Assembly (NCBI RefSeq): GCF_030867145.1 | Contig: NC_134428.1 | Coordinates: 7,316,001 to 7,380,000 of the forward strand | Length of the DNA: 64,000 nt | From: Opisthocomus hoazin | Lineage: Eukaryota > Chordata > Aves > Opisthocomiformes > Opisthocomidae | Direction of reading: 5' to 3' | In this document: piece by piece, positions 25,858 to 39,479 of the stretch | How the letters are laid out: each line of letters begins with the position of its first letter | Numbering within the stretch: position 1 is the first letter of the stretch | Made by a program: the position numbers and the translations under genes | The notes under the pieces: model-generated | Databases searched by the model: none | Seen by the model: only the letters and a program-made list of their open reading frames with translations | Told to the model about the DNA's origin: nothing

Positions 25858-28800
25858 GTAAGTTTAAAAAAAAAATTGAAGAGAAGTGTCTGAAATAAGA
25901 CCACTTTAATATTTTTATCAGCTATAAAATGAATAAAAACCTATGCAAAAAAAGCCTCACAACAGCAGACCTGGGGAACGAACAAGAAAGCAGGAATAGG
26001 CACAACTGCTTATCTTGTTGTGATCAAACCAGAAAGCAAGATGAACAATTGCTTCAGAAGCTAATGAGAGAAATGAAGGTACAGGCAGATTAATTAAAAA
26101 GGCAGAAGTACCACCATAATTAATTCACTAGGCATGTCAGAAGAGCAGACAACAGAATTCCTGTATTGGAATTTGGTTTATTTCAAATACAATGCCTTAG
26201 TTTCCTGCCATCACTTACACCACTGTCTACATCGATTTGTTCTTTGCAAATGGACATAACAACAACAAAAGGTGGATCAAAAGACCTTTGAAACAGCAGA
26301 TGCAAGGGATGTGGGCATCCTCCTCCTCTGCCCCACCTCTGAGCAAGACAAAGGAACTCTGAAGTCGCGCACAGCACTCTGGCGTCTGACCAGGCAGGGG
26401 CTGTTTCCACTCACCTCAGCAGAGCTAAAGGTGCCTTCACCAGAATTAAATGTTTCAGAAATTTGTTATAAATAACAATTTGAAAGCCTTTAATTAAACA
26501 TTGTAATAATAGAACCCAAGAGGTAGAAGGAAAAAAAAAAAAAGAAGAAAAATTTCGCTACTTGGACTTAATTCACTGAAAAAGCTGATGTCAGATTGTA
26601 CGGCACCAAATAACCTGGCCAGGAAATGCGTATATTAGAGATTATGCCTTCACTTAACTAAAGGAGTTAGTAAAAGTATTCACAGTGTACTTCAAGTGCC
26701 ACAATACTCAATTCTAGCAATTCTGATTTCTTCTAATTAACATACACATACAAATGAATCTAAAACTGCAAGCATAAACATTACCTGCTCACTGATCCAT
26801 TATCACACTGCTAAGAGATCAAGCTTAATCAAGTTCTATCAGTTTTTTGATTATACATGTTATTAGACAAGTCTCGTTTCATTTAGTCTCTAAACAGCTA
26901 CATTTTATTACAGTCAGAGCTAAGTAAAGTCTGCAGGAGACTTGCTGTCTTACTTGTTCTTTGACCCATGTAAGCAGAGCAATTAATGAAAAATAATTAA
27001 ACACCTGGTCTAAAGCCACATCACATAAGGGCTTTGCTGGCTAGAACGGACGTCTATCAAGTTACTGACAGCAGCAGTACCATTAAAAAATGCAGTTTAA
27101 ACAATTTCCTCCAAAGGAGCTCAGCCAGATAAAACCAGCTGCCAGATTCTCAGCTTCACGAGGCAGTGCTTCTCCATGGCTGCAGCAGGGTGGCCACGGC
27201 TGCCCACAGCGGCGTTCCTTGCCCTTGTAACAAAAGGTGCCTACACACGAGCTATGGGGTGAGAAGGAAGCACGATGCTTCGTCTTCAACAGCCAGGACA
27301 GACAGGCGAGAGAAGGCAGGGCACTTCTTTCGCCTGCCTTCACTGAAATGTTCTCCCAGAGTTAAAGGAGCAGAGGAAAGATCGGTAGTGGACAGTATTC
27401 AGCCAAGTATCCCCCGAAACATTTCAACCCAAGCAAGTCCGTGGGACATGACGGGACACACCCAAAAATGTTTAGAGAGCTGGCTGCTGTCACCATGAGG
27501 CACCTCTCTATCCTCATCAGAAGGCTGTGGAGTTCGGGTGTTGCAGTCTGGATGAGTGGAGAACTAGATGGGTGAAGAACTGGCTCGAATGTTAGGCTCA
27601 AAGGGTACCGGTTAGTGGAACAATACGGAAAGTTGTCACAACACAAAACACAAGGTTCCAACTTGATAAGAGAAAAAACACTTTTAGAAATAAATTTCCA
27701 AAGTTTTAGAAAAAAGCAGTGAAGCAAACACATTATCCAATCAACAATATTTTGCATTTTACAGATTACCATTTTTGCCATACTAAGTCACAGTACACTA
27801 ACTTAATACACACAAATGTTCTCAGAAGTAAGTCTTTCATTACAATGGTGTGTCTAAGTGTAAGTATTGAGTTTATAAAATAATTTTCAGTAACACAGTT
27901 GCACTATAAGGTATTGCTTAAAATTCTTGATTATGTACCACAATATTAGCGTTACCAGGAATAGATATCCTATTCTGATTATGTAATCAAGAAAAACTTC
28001 TGAAAATAATATTCAGAGTACAAACTACTTTTAATCAGCAGCTAAATACCAAGATACTGGCACTGATTACTTCGTTGCTCTAATGACATCTGTAATGTAT
28101 TCCAAGTGCTGTGCCTGATTGCTTCCCAGCTGATCAGTATTCTGTTCATCACTTCTAGCTGCTGGAATTCTGAGATTTCTTGGAGTTCCGTTGCAAAAGG
28201 CTTCAACATTACTTCAGCTAAACAGCTACAGTGCATGCCTTAAAGCAGTCATCACAAACTTTACACTTAGTACTCCACGATAAAACATACTAAGAGAAGA
28301 GAGGAAGATTTGGGGGTTCTCTCTGCCCCCCCCCTTTTTATTAATGAGCACTGATTATAAAGCAGTATAATCCAAAGAACTTGATAGACATTGGCCAACG
28401 GAATGTAAAATATAGCTGAACTTCAGCTGATCATAGGTTTCTTCAATAACCATGCTGCAGTAGTAACTGTGATACACTTTCATTAACACTGATGTTTTCA
28501 ACTTTAATATAGGAGATATACACAAGTGATTTAAAAGGCAATTTGAGACATGAAATAAGGTACATGTACGAGCCAAATTCACAACTGTTAAACTTAAATC
28601 AATGTCTTGTCTCATATCATTTCTGATTTTTGCCTACTGAAAAAATGAATTTTTAATCCTTCGTTTTACTGAACTAACATGACAAGGGAATGACACAGCC
28701 ATTACTCTTGGAGAAACTCCTCAGTGGAGAAGTACGAAATGACTGCAGCACCATTCTACTACAGACATGTATTATTTGGTCTAAACATCCTTGCCTAGAA

Positions 28801-30021
28801 CAGCAAAAATACTTAAATTACTCAGGAAAAGAAATACCACTACTGGTCTTCAATTCTGGAAACATTTATACATTCACATTATCTGAAAAGCTATTTGCTC
28901 TAAAAATTCTTAGATTCTCTGTTCGCTCTTTTTCATTAATGGACTTCTTACAATTTCAAATTTTTGTTGAATAAATAAAATAATGAAATAATGAAAGTGC
29001 TTGCAAAAGTCACTATCACTCTTACAATTTTGAAATGGAACTCTTTCTAATTTTTTTTTGAGTTTAACCAGTTGCTGACAGCTTTTAAGCTCATTGTGTC
29101 TACACTTTAAGTTAGAAGTGTTTAAATGGATTACACAAAGAAGTATGAAATCTCAAGCACAGTATTAGTACTGGAATTAGTGGAGAGACACTTGTGCCAT
29201 ATGACAATGAAATATAACAGCTCCTCCTTTCTATCGAAGTCCTAACTGGTGCAGAGATAACTAGTGGTTCAAACATAGGCCTGTGTGAGACAAGAAATTC
29301 AAGAATTCATTGCTCCGCAAGAAAGAAGTAACCTCAAACCCTAGAGTTTAGCATAGAATTGGCAGAAAACTTGAGAATGTGACTGCAGTACTTCCAAGTT
29401 TTCAAAAAACTTCCACTGCAAGGAGTGCGAAGAGTTTTCATTTCTAACATCAGAGGATTTCTGTTCTGATAAAAGAATATGCAGCAAAGAAGTTCTTATA
29501 AGGCCAACATCTTGGCTTCTTAATGCCAACGTCCTGCAATGCCTCATACAGTAACAGCTATTAAGCAGCCAAACCAAAGAAATTGTCAATAAGTATCTTG
29601 ATAAGACATTTTTAAAACAGGATGTGAGTTGTCTTCCTTTAAAATATCTCTTAAATTTTCTTTAACTCTTGTTGTGTTTTGAAGGAGCTTCTATTCCAGA
29701 AGCTAAGTAGGCGAGCAAAAAAGGCAGGAAAAAATCCTTTGAAAAACCTACGATTTCACTTCCAAAATACGCATTCATACAGTTTAAACTAAAGCGTTGT
29801 TTCAAATTCGTTTAAACATACAGATTTAGATTTACCTTCTATGAAGTATTTTTCTGACTCTGCATTTCTGTCCCCCTTGCTGCATCACACGTCTCCCTGC
29901 CCTTGCAGGCCACTAGTCAGAGTGTCAATCCACAGGTACCTGAGCCACAGAGCGATTCCCTTTTGTCTCTCTCATCAGTTTAGACAAAGACAAATGGCTG
30001 ACTGTAGAACTGTACTTATAG

Positions 30022-30046
30022 GTACAATTTAATTGTTAAATTGTAC
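30022..30046. repeat. Inverted repeat (11-bp arms, 3-bp loop)
   Basis: GTACAATTTAA, TTG, TTAAATTGTAC: a perfect, short-loop hairpin in CPPED1 intron 2. Confidence 0.85.
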
Positions 30047-30271
30047 TTACATGTTTACCAACTCACAGCACAGCAAGCCATTTGTATAAATACAAAGGCA
30101 GTAATCAAATAAGTAATCGTTCCATTTGAATATTGTAAAATTCCTTTTAGTGGTACATTTCCTGAACTATTTTATATAACTACACGATAACACAGGCTTG
30201 CAAAGTATTAACATAATTTCAATCAACAAGAAATTATTAGATAAATTAAAATATGGTGGCCTAAATGAGGT

Positions 30272-30335
30272 AATCATAGAATCATTAAGGCTAGAAAAGA
30301 CCCTTAAGATTATTGACTCATGAACTGCTCTTTAC
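30272..30335 (-). mobile_element. CR1 LINE 3' tail
   Basis: AATCATAGAATCATTAAGGC followed by TAGAAAAGACCCTTAAGATT is the reverse complement of the typical avian CR1 3' terminus. It is a short fragment, minus orientation. Confidence 0.7.
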
Positions 30336-32250
30336 TGCAATTTCTCGGAAATTGCACTAGGCAGCTTCAAATACTTACACAATGCACAGCACGTACATCA
30401 CACAACGCAAGTCATCTCAGCAGTACAACCCCTTTAGTTTCTTTTACATGTTTGTTAGCAAAATGAATGCACGATAACGTCTTGCAAAACCCTGACAGGT
30501 TTGTATTTAAAATATTACCGAAGTCTTAGATGTACACTGGGAAACGCTACAATAACGACTACAGAGATCCATTACTAGGAAAAAACCCAAAAACATAAAA
30601 CCTGCCACCTGTGAGGCTGTTGTTTAATGTATCTAGCCATTCAGTACCCAGTGGAAGTCTTCTGACTGCTGGCTCTCTGTAGTTCACACTTACTCGCTAT
30701 CAACAGAAAAGCCTCAGAATAACATCATTTAAAGTCAATATAGGCGAAAGTTCTCAGAACTTTGCACTGTTTTATGAGCCTTTGAGAAATATCCAGGTAA
30801 AGTGAAATTAACTTAGCTTCCTGGATTATTTAAATTTATGAGTAAAAGATCTTTTCAACAGGGTATAGAACACCTACTGTGTGTCATGAATTTTCTTCCT
30901 CTTACAAGGGATACAGAAGATAACAGATTTGGAACACTTAACACGAATGAAAAGTCCTAATTGAAATACTTATTAAAACTCTGCTACAGGAAGGCCAGAT
31001 GATTCTTAGGAAGAGATTATTTTGTCGCTCTGGGTTAAACCTGGACTTCCAAAATTAATGGAAGAACATACACCAATAAAACAACCGCATAATGGCAGAC
31101 ATTACAGTATGACCAAGCTCCTGAGGTGTTACATAGTAGATTTGATCAAGCTTAAATCTGCTGGTGTTTACACTTTCCCACTCTACCACTAAAATTGTGT
31201 TCTAGTCAAAAGAAAGTCCGTAGCCTATAAATAATGTCAATCAATTTGACAGCTAAGGTTTTAAAATCCACTTCGTGGGACACTAAAGAATTAGCGAAAG
31301 GTCTCTAAAATGCTCAGAACGTAGCTGTGCCACTGTGGGCTGGGAAGCATCACCTCAGGTGCAAGCAGTGTACGAAGCAGAGCGCAGCACAGAGCACACG
31401 GGACTCTGGTTTTGCCAGCTCACCTGGCGAGTGGCTGTGCTGTCAGCCACATAACCAAGGCTTTCTGCAGCTCTGCTTCTTATCAAGGCTAAGGAATGTA
31501 AGACACTGTGCTTAGATCTGCTTTTCAGACCACCTGTCAACTGGTGACATCACTTTTTCTTTCACTTCCAAGAAGAGTATATACATTCTTAAAATAGAAA
31601 ACATTACCAGTCTGTTTTAAAGTTGTAACTGTCAAACTTTGCAACCCACCTTTCTAGATGGTCTGTTGTTCTTCCTCCAACTGTACACAGAACCACACTG
31701 ATCTCTGAGTCCCACAGCAATGGGACAGAATGCTAAAACTCAAATCTGCTGACTTTTAGCATTTTAAGAATTTCAATATTGAAGCAGTTGAATTTATTAA
31801 GCATTATTAAGCCAGAGAACTCTCGGAGCTTCACCTAGTTCAGGTACTCAAAAAGCCATAGTTATTTTTTGTTCTTTTATTGGCATTGTTTTTCCCCAGT
31901 GGTTACAGTCTCTATTTGTCTTGCCAAAGCGATTTGTTTAGAAGAAAGAATTTTAATGTGTCTTCATAGGCCTTTTATTTCAAAGAAAATTTCCCCAGGC
32001 CCACTGAAAAGAAAGCAACTAACAAAACCACACCCCTAAAATGAATGATACAGGAAGATGGAAGAAATCAGAATAACGTGACAAGAATTATCTACAAAGC
32101 ACACTTTTTTCCCAAACACCAAAACAGTAGCATACCAAATCCTACAAAATAATATTGTGAAGTCAAGGAAATTAAATTAGTCTTGTTTCCAATCTGAAAT
32201 GTAAAGAAAATGGAGTAACAATCCCCATTCTAGACTTTTAATTGCCTTAC

Positions 32251-32469
32251 CTGGCATTCCATGGATAAGGTCTCCACACAACACAAAGAACTTGGGTTTA
32301 GGGTTTAGTTTGTTAACGGCCTGCACTGCTTGCTCTGCTAGTTTGATTTCTTCTCCCCACTCATCATCTCCATTGTTCGTGTCTCCAACTGCCCAAGCTT
32401 TCATCAGTCCAAACTGAGGATCTGCTCCCTGGATGAAGTAGAAGGGGCCCTTCCACTGGTACTCATCAA
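32251..32469 (-). CDS. CPPED1: CPPED1 coding exon 2 (metal-binding motifs I and II)
   Basis: This 219-bp exon encodes residues ~22-95. It opens after a strong pyrimidine tract and TTCTTAG acceptor and closes with CCAG|GTAAGG. It contains [17 protein letters not shown], the CPPED1 signature at the start of the phosphoesterase fold. Asp38 in ADPQ occupies the first metal-binding position, with Gln where many metallophosphatases have His. The second motif, CGDLIHG, has Gly87-Asp88. The stretch between them is acidic and then helical ([19 protein letters not shown]) and is nearly identical to mammalian CPPED1. The enzyme is described as a cytosolic protein phosphatase (also called CSTP1) that acts on AKT1. 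Both junctions are phase 1, matching exons 1 and 3. Confidence 0.97.
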
Positions 32470-34002
32470 CTAAGAAGAAAAAAAAAGGGGGGTGGGTGAA
32501 GTTAAGCACTAGAGAAATTTACAAAGAGAATGAAAGTTTCCATCCATCATTAAATTGATTGCTCTTCACCTAAGTGAGTTGAGGCCGCTTTAATGGAAGT
32601 ACAGAATTCTGTAGCCATTCGTATAGGACAAGCATAAAAGCAGAAGTACAAAGTTTTCCTCCAATGGGTAGCTGCAACAACTGAAAGTATATTAATCTAA
32701 TTATACCACACGGTAATTACAGACTGATTAGAGGAAAGATGTGAAGAATTCAGCAAATAGTGCTGGAAATTACAAGACCCTAACACAGCACAAGTGTATA
32801 ACGTTAAGATTTCTGTTGATGCTTTTAAGATTTCAATTACTGCTTCTTTAATTAACAAGTTATAACATACACAACACATTTCACATGTTATGGTTCCAGT
32901 AGACTTGTCCTTAAATTATTAAGGAGTTAAATGTTTTTTGTTCTTATACTTCCAGAGAGAGGCTGGATGTAGCTCATTCTTTGGAGTTAGAACTGAAGCC
33001 ACTCAACAGGACCAGGTCAGGGAACACAAAATCCAGCAAATCAGAATTGGCAGTAACAATGAAAATCCTAATTTGGAACTGCGACAACAGCTCCTGAGAC
33101 CTATCACAAAAAGGCGAGAACACAGAAACAAATTTCCATTGGTAGAGTCAGCGCAGAGAGCGGGTACAACAGAACTTGTACTGCTCCGATTTTCTTGTAT
33201 ACTTGTTTCTCTGATGCTGTAATAACAGGTACCACAAAAGAAGCATGATACATAAGACTACAAGCACATTAAGATAAAAAATAACACTCAACACCGGGTA
33301 AATAAAGCAACAGTTGGCTACAAATTAGAAACAAAAATGGGTATCCTGTTTCCTAGACTTATGTCTCACACTCCAATTAAAGTACAAACACAAGTACGCT
33401 GTGGTTTCTCCAGCTAAATGCATTCATTTGCAACTTGAATATTTCAGTTTGACAGCTGTATTTGGGTTAATACATTTAGTGTTATTGGGAGCTTTTTCAA
33501 ACAGCATTTAAACTGTTAAAAACTCACCAACTACATCATTCTGTAGTTGAACCTAAAAACAAATGATACACCAAATCATTTAAAATTAAAATATAATCCA
33601 TGAATATACTCCCATATTACATCAGTCTGATCTGAAACAGAGTTTGAGGCAAAACTAATCTCCCAATAGTTGTGCATAGGCAAGTAGCATGTCCACCACA
33701 TGGATGTACTTTTGGTCTTATTTGAAGGGATCTAGAACTGGAGCTTCGTTTGTTACAAGATGGGCCGTATGTTTCTTTCAAGGACGGTTAGAAAAGAGAT
33801 GTCAGAATTCACCTCTTCCCCACGGATATGGATAGGCTGCAGTGAGGGAGAAGGAATGTGGGCAACTCCCAGAAGCTGCTTGTAACTGTCATCTGTTGCT
33901 ATGGTATCAGATCATTTTGCCAAATGCAAGCTCCTACATTTTAGTTAAAGTAACATTTCATTTCTAAACAAAATTTTTTATAATCTGTTAATATTGTTTG
34001 TT

Positions 34003-34112
34003 AATTCATAGAATCATAGGTTGGAAAAGACCTCTAAGATTATCAAGTGCAACCATCAACCCAACACCACCATGCCTACTAATGCCTCATATCAACATTG
34101 CCTTGTTCTAAA
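34003..34112 (-). mobile_element. CR1 LINE 3' tail
   Basis: ATTCATAGAATCATAGGTTG, then GAAAAGACCTCTAAGATTAT and CAACCATCAACCCAACACCA, is a clear reverse-complement CR1 3' end, minus orientation. It is better preserved than the copy at 30.27 kb. Confidence 0.85.
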
Positions 34113-35186
34113 TAATAATCACGTATTTTATACATCAAAACTTTTAGCCATTCATTATCTTTTAATTCTAAAATGAAATTAACTTTTCCAATTATGTAAC
34201 TTATTCAGAGAAATGAAATGATCTATCTATCCATGAGTTTGCAATAGAAGCCTTATGGAACCAACTGAATGACACAAAGTCGTTTAGGTTTTTATTTTAT
34301 ATCTTGCATGGCAAAATATGACTGCCACAAAAAACAGCTTACATGCTGCATCAAAGGCATTGTTTGTGAAGAGAAATCAACTTTTAGTTTTTATAAGTGG
34401 AAAGCTACAGAAAAAATCATGTAAGAAAGCTTGCATCAGAAATCCTTTATGACCTATGCAAAGTAAAACTGAAAAAAGGGAAGTCCAAAACAGGAACTTG
34501 TTTTGGAGGAGCGCCACAATCCTCAAACTCATTAAATGGGAAAAAAGCTCAAGCCCTTGAACAACATGGCAGGATTTTTAACACCTGTCCCTTTTCTAGT
34601 AGCTTGGCAGACAGTATTGATAACCAATGCTGAGCAAAATCTACTTGCTTTGTACTGGTTAATCTGAAGTCAGTAATTTTAACACAGCAGCCTAAGTTAC
34701 ACAGAGACACTTCTCTATTTATTTTTACACGAACTACTTCGAAAAGACAGCTACTCTTTGTTTTAAAGGACTGTATCAGTTGTAGCCATACCACATTTGC
34801 CTTTCCAAGCCCTGGGGCTGGCATTTGATGGCCAGCGGCAGCACCACAGTCCGGCAGGCTGGGTGGCCACGGGCGGCCGGAGCCCTGGCAGCTCTCCGGC
34901 AGGCTGCTGGCACAGGCGGCAGGGCCGGACCAGGTCCCCAGTCATATGTCATAACAGAGAGAAGCCTGGCAAGCAGACGACGCACTGTCAGGGAGCGTGC
35001 AAAGCCGATGAAAAACAGGTTGCATAGCCAGACCAGGGGCTATTCTAATACATGGTTCATGGATTTTTTTTTTCCCCCCGGCTTATATTCATGCCAATAC
35101 AGTAGCTCTTGAGGTTTTAAGCACCTGACTGTTTCCAAGACTGTGCACAGATGCTCTGGTTTGAGTGGGTGAGTGATGGTCATGCG

Positions 35187-35360
35187 AGGCAGAGAGAGAG
35201 AGACTGATGAGATGCATTTGAAAAGAGAAGCTCAGTACACAGACAGAATCAAGAAGTGGCAGAAGAAAGGAGAAACAGAAGATGCAGGGGTGGAGGTGAA
35301 GAAGAGTGGGGAGAAAAGGAAAGAGATAGGATGTGAAAAGAGAAAGGAACTGAAAATGGT
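35187..35360 (+). repeat. Purine-rich (A/G) tract
   Basis: About 170 bp on the plus strand are dominated by A and G with few pyrimidines, starting with (AG)n near 35191. The open frames seen here on both strands reflect this low-complexity composition. Confidence 0.8.
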
Positions 35361-36153
35361 GCCGAGGTATATGCTATATTCTCCTGTAGGAAAGAAGATA
35401 ACAAAACGAAGAAAGTGAAGCAGGAACAACAGAAAAGATCCAGCAAAGAGGGCTACATAAATAACATTTACTTAAAATATTAGTTTAATTAACTAGTCTT
35501 AGTCAAATCATTCAGTCCACAGCTATGTTTGTGGTATCTGATAACTTACCAAATCATTACAAAAACTAACAGTACGGTTGAATAAATACTTGCTACCTTT
35601 GTCTTGTTACTTGATCACTCCAACTAGAAACCCTATTTAAAAACAAATAAACCTTGTATTTAAACCAAATTCCATTAGTTTATTACTTCTCACGTGGTCC
35701 TTACTGATTGAGTTTAGTACTTATTGATTTTGTTCCCCACAAAATAAAAGAATATATGGGAACAAAGTAACACAGGGACACTTGGTTTAAATTTACAACT
35801 TAAGTTTTTGTTTATCAGGAATGTGTTTCAATTACTATAAAGTACTAGAAATAAAAGCAGAATATCATTAAGGGAGTTGTATGGTACAACACCACTGGTG
35901 CAAACTTGCAACTGCACCAACTCTTAAGCCTGCTCTGAAGCCAGCTCAGCCAGGAAATCACTCTTCATCGCCCTCACTGGTCTCTCTGCAGAGGAGTTCA
36001 CGCAAGTTTTTCCGTATCTATGCAAGGCATAACATCACTCCAGCTAAAGTTTAAAGTGTTGCACCTAGTGCAATTTGGCTAATTTTGCTTAAAACTCCAG
36101 GAGCACGCCTGCACAAGTGCTCTTTCAACTGACCAGTATGATAAGAGGGTAGT

Positions 36154-36563
36154 TGTTGGCGTGGGTTACGGATCCGTTGTAACAATGTGACCCCAATATG
36201 AGTATGATCGTTCACCTTTATTAGTCAGCAAAAACAAGGTTTATATAGCAAAACTATTACAGCATCTGAATGGTTAAACCCCAATCCATATATAGGCAAA
36301 ACTACTGCAACTCGTTGTGATTGGTGCAGAGCTGCATCTCGAAGTGAAAACAGTGCTGTGGCAGGAAACAACAACGTGGCAGGAAGGAAGTGACAGTGTG
36401 GCAGGAAACGGTGACGTTCTCCCTGCTCCAGTGTCTCGAGCTCGTCGCTCTGCCTTCCCAGCAGGGTTCCGTGTCAGCCGCTCCCAAGGCTCACTTCCGG
36501 ATCGGAACCTGGGTTGCTCAACGCACCAAGCTATGTCCCCTCTCGTCCAGCCAGGACTCCACA
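36154..36563 (-). mobile_element. Solo LTR of an endogenous retrovirus
   Basis: This 410-bp element is in minus orientation, the same sense as CPPED1. Read on the minus strand it begins TGTGGAGTCC and ends CGCCAACA (TG...CA). It is flanked on the plus strand by GGTAGT (36148-36153) and GGTAGC (36564-36569), a 6-bp target duplication with one difference. Inside are a TATA box (plus-strand TTTATATA, 36240-36247) and, downstream in the sense direction, a poly(A) signal AATAAA (plus 36217-36222). A GTGGCAGGAA motif occurs three times (plus 36358, 36376, 36398). No internal viral genes remain. The family is unknown. Confidence 0.75.
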
Positions 36564-39479
36564 GGTAGCAATGCGAAACAGAATGTAAAAGCATCTTCCA
36601 CCACCATAGACGGGCCCAGAAGTCTTCTGCCCAACAATTAAATGATTTATCAATGGACTGTGTTCAGATAATTACTAGCTTCTGTAAAACCTCTGCACCC
36701 TACGTCTCTCCCTCACCAGCTGCTTGTTAGCACCCTCAAGCAGAACAGGCGCTGTAGCCTGTGCAAATGAACCTTGTAAGTCAGTAAGTCATGCATCACA
36801 AAAAACCGTTCAAACCAATTTTTTGGACTTTGCGCTGAATCACAAGGCACGTGCTCAGACAAATCACTCTGTTGCTATGCTAGGGGATGCCAAAGTCTGG
36901 CGGAGGGTTAGTAACAAACAGCATTGGGCACAAGTGGTGGGAGGGGGAACAGCCGCTTTTGGAGCGATCCTCTAGTCATGATCCAGGTCCTCGTTGTTAC
37001 TCCGTCAGGTTTCAGTTAAACAGCATGTACAGTTGCTATCTTCCCTTCAAGCATAGCAAGCAACGACTTTTATGAGAATGACATCAAAGGCATCCTTCTC
37101 GCTAGCAGTTTCAACTTTCGAGCCCTTAGATGAGCTTTGTAGTTGTATTAGACAAAGTGTGCACCAGGCAAAGCAATAGAAGATTAGGATTTAACTAATA
37201 ACCAATTTTTTCTGCCTTCTCTCTTGCATTACGAAATTGAGCGGAGCTGAGAATGCCTACAGACTGGCTCTTCGCCTCTACCAGCAAAGAGGCTGTTTGC
37301 AACTTTGAGTTTACCACAGCAACCAGAAAACGCAAATGCCAGACAAAAGTCAGCAGATTTCTCGGGTAACTGATGTACACACATTTATCATTTCTGAAGG
37401 ACAAACAATGTCTGTGGAGCCGCTCTCACACGCTAAGCCACACAAAACTCCTATTCCGAATCCATTTCGTTCCCAGGCCTCCTTAAGAGCTGCACAGCTG
37501 ATCCCCACGGAAGAAGTCCAACTTCAGAACATGTTGTTACGCCTCAGTTTCAATACCTTCCCACTCTTTTTCTGCTCCCATGCATGCCAAAGCATGGAGA
37601 GAGGATCAATGCAATGTATTTTTAGTAGCACAGGCTGAAAAACGGTGCCAGCTTCTACTTTTATTGAAGGATTAATTCTGTGAAGGGCCAAAGTAGCCAG
37701 GAGCAATTCACAAGGGAAAACCTCAGCCATGTATTGTGATCATGCACAAAAAGACACTTCAAGGACCCAGGTGGGATTCAAGCCAAACCTCACCACTTCT
37801 AGAGGACAACAGTCAACATCTCACTGTGCCTTTATTTCTTCCTCTTTTGCTTTTCTTAGTTGCTCCTCCCTTTTCTCCCTCCCTCTCCAAGGATCACAAA
37901 CACATATACCACTGCAAGCTGGCCTCTGACAGAACACTGGACTTAGTACTGATGGGACTTCCAGTATTTCCCTGTTGGGTTTTTTTTAAAAGTACATTGG
38001 TTGGTTTCAACAGTACATTGTTTTTCTTCTTCCTCTATGCTCTACGGTACTTCACGCAAACAAATTAGTTATGAAAAGTTACTCCTGTCCATGGTCTCCC
38101 TATGGACACCAGTGTATCAGAGGAGAACGGACATGGACACATGTCTGGTGCTTGCTCACTATGCCATTGGCAGTAATAAAGATGAAAAACGCCCTCATTC
38201 TCATGTTGGGTTTGCCAGGGGAATCAATTTCACTTCTCTGAAGGACCAGAAACCAGCAGAACATGGCAGTACATGGTTCCCTGCCCCAAGTTGTCCCTGC
38301 CTACAAAGTGTGCCTGTGACTCTTCTTCTAGGTGAAACTGGAAAGAAGCACAACCTGGGTTTTCTAAAGAAGCTACAAGCAGGATGGAAAATGGAATCTT
38401 TTAAGTGAAGGCACTACTTACACATCATAAAAAATACAAAAGGCAAAAACTTTTTCCTTGCAATTGTTTTGCAGTTTATCTTTAAGGGCATGTGTTTTCA
38501 CTCCTCTCAGCCCTGGAATAGCTTGAGAAACAACAAAGGACTTGCACTAAATCCTTAAATAATTCCTTGTTTAATATTAAAACATTATCAATAATTGTGA
38601 CTTCAAACCACCATTATTATTGTCTGTATGTCCAAATCCAAAAGATTTCAACCTATTTAAACATGCATTCCTTTCAGCTATGTTTTCCACATGTGCCTGA
38701 GAGACTACCAAAGATACGACTACTCAGGGTTCTGCTGAATGACCAAGGCAAGCTTTTACAGAAGGCATAATTTTATGCATCGGGGAAAAAAACCCCTTCA
38801 AAACAGGTATCAAAATACATTTTTCAGAGAGAAAATGAAACCCTGTAAAAGAGTAATTATTGTAGAAATTATGTACAGTGAGCCTAAACTACAGAAATAA
38901 CATCAGTAGAAACACTAACTGACAGAATACAGTTTCTCAAACAAATTAGGCAGTGATACTATTTTTAAAAAGATACTTTTAAATTTCTTGAATAACTATC
39001 AAGGTAGGAAATGCTCTCTTGGATACAGTTTATTTGTACTGAGGGCTACAGAAAGCTAAACTCTAGTCATGCCTTTATGCCCATCCCTAAATTTAACACC
39101 TAAACTCATTACAGAAACTTTACAGCCCCACGCTGTAGGTGTGAAGGAGGGTGGCTTGCATAATGACAAGGTGAAGTCACAGAAAGTTCCTCAGAACCCA
39201 CGTAAAAATTTGCCTAATTCATACGAGAGTTAGAAACAGTATTGGGAATGGAATATGCTAGCTGGGAAGCAGTTGTGATCAGCGCTCAAAAATATTACTG
39301 GTGAAGAGCTCTAGAATAGTAGTCATAATGCGCCAAGATCCAACACTCACATGAAAGCTAGAAAAAATAAGAAATCAACTGTGGTTGTATTTAATTTCAA
39401 AGGAAGGTGAATTATGTGTAATTATGATGCTTTTAAAAAGTGCAAAATTCCTTGAAGGCAGCATGCAAACAATTCAAAG

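Larger units (their letters stand above)
15184..32250 (-). other. CPPED1: CPPED1 intron 2
   Basis: This intron of about 17 kb lies between coding exons 3 and 2. It is mostly AT-rich. GC-richer patches lie at 17.4-17.55, 18.6-19.6, 20.5-20.9, 23.6-24.1 and 25.65-25.86 kb; their open frames look like composition effects. Identifiable contents are an ERVL-type LTR ending at 19954, a CR1 tail at 30272-30335, an inverted pair of octamer motifs at 16151-16176 and two hairpins (23644-23674, 30022-30046). A possible plus-strand exon at 25677-25857 is listed separately. No other gene is recognised. Confidence 0.85.
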
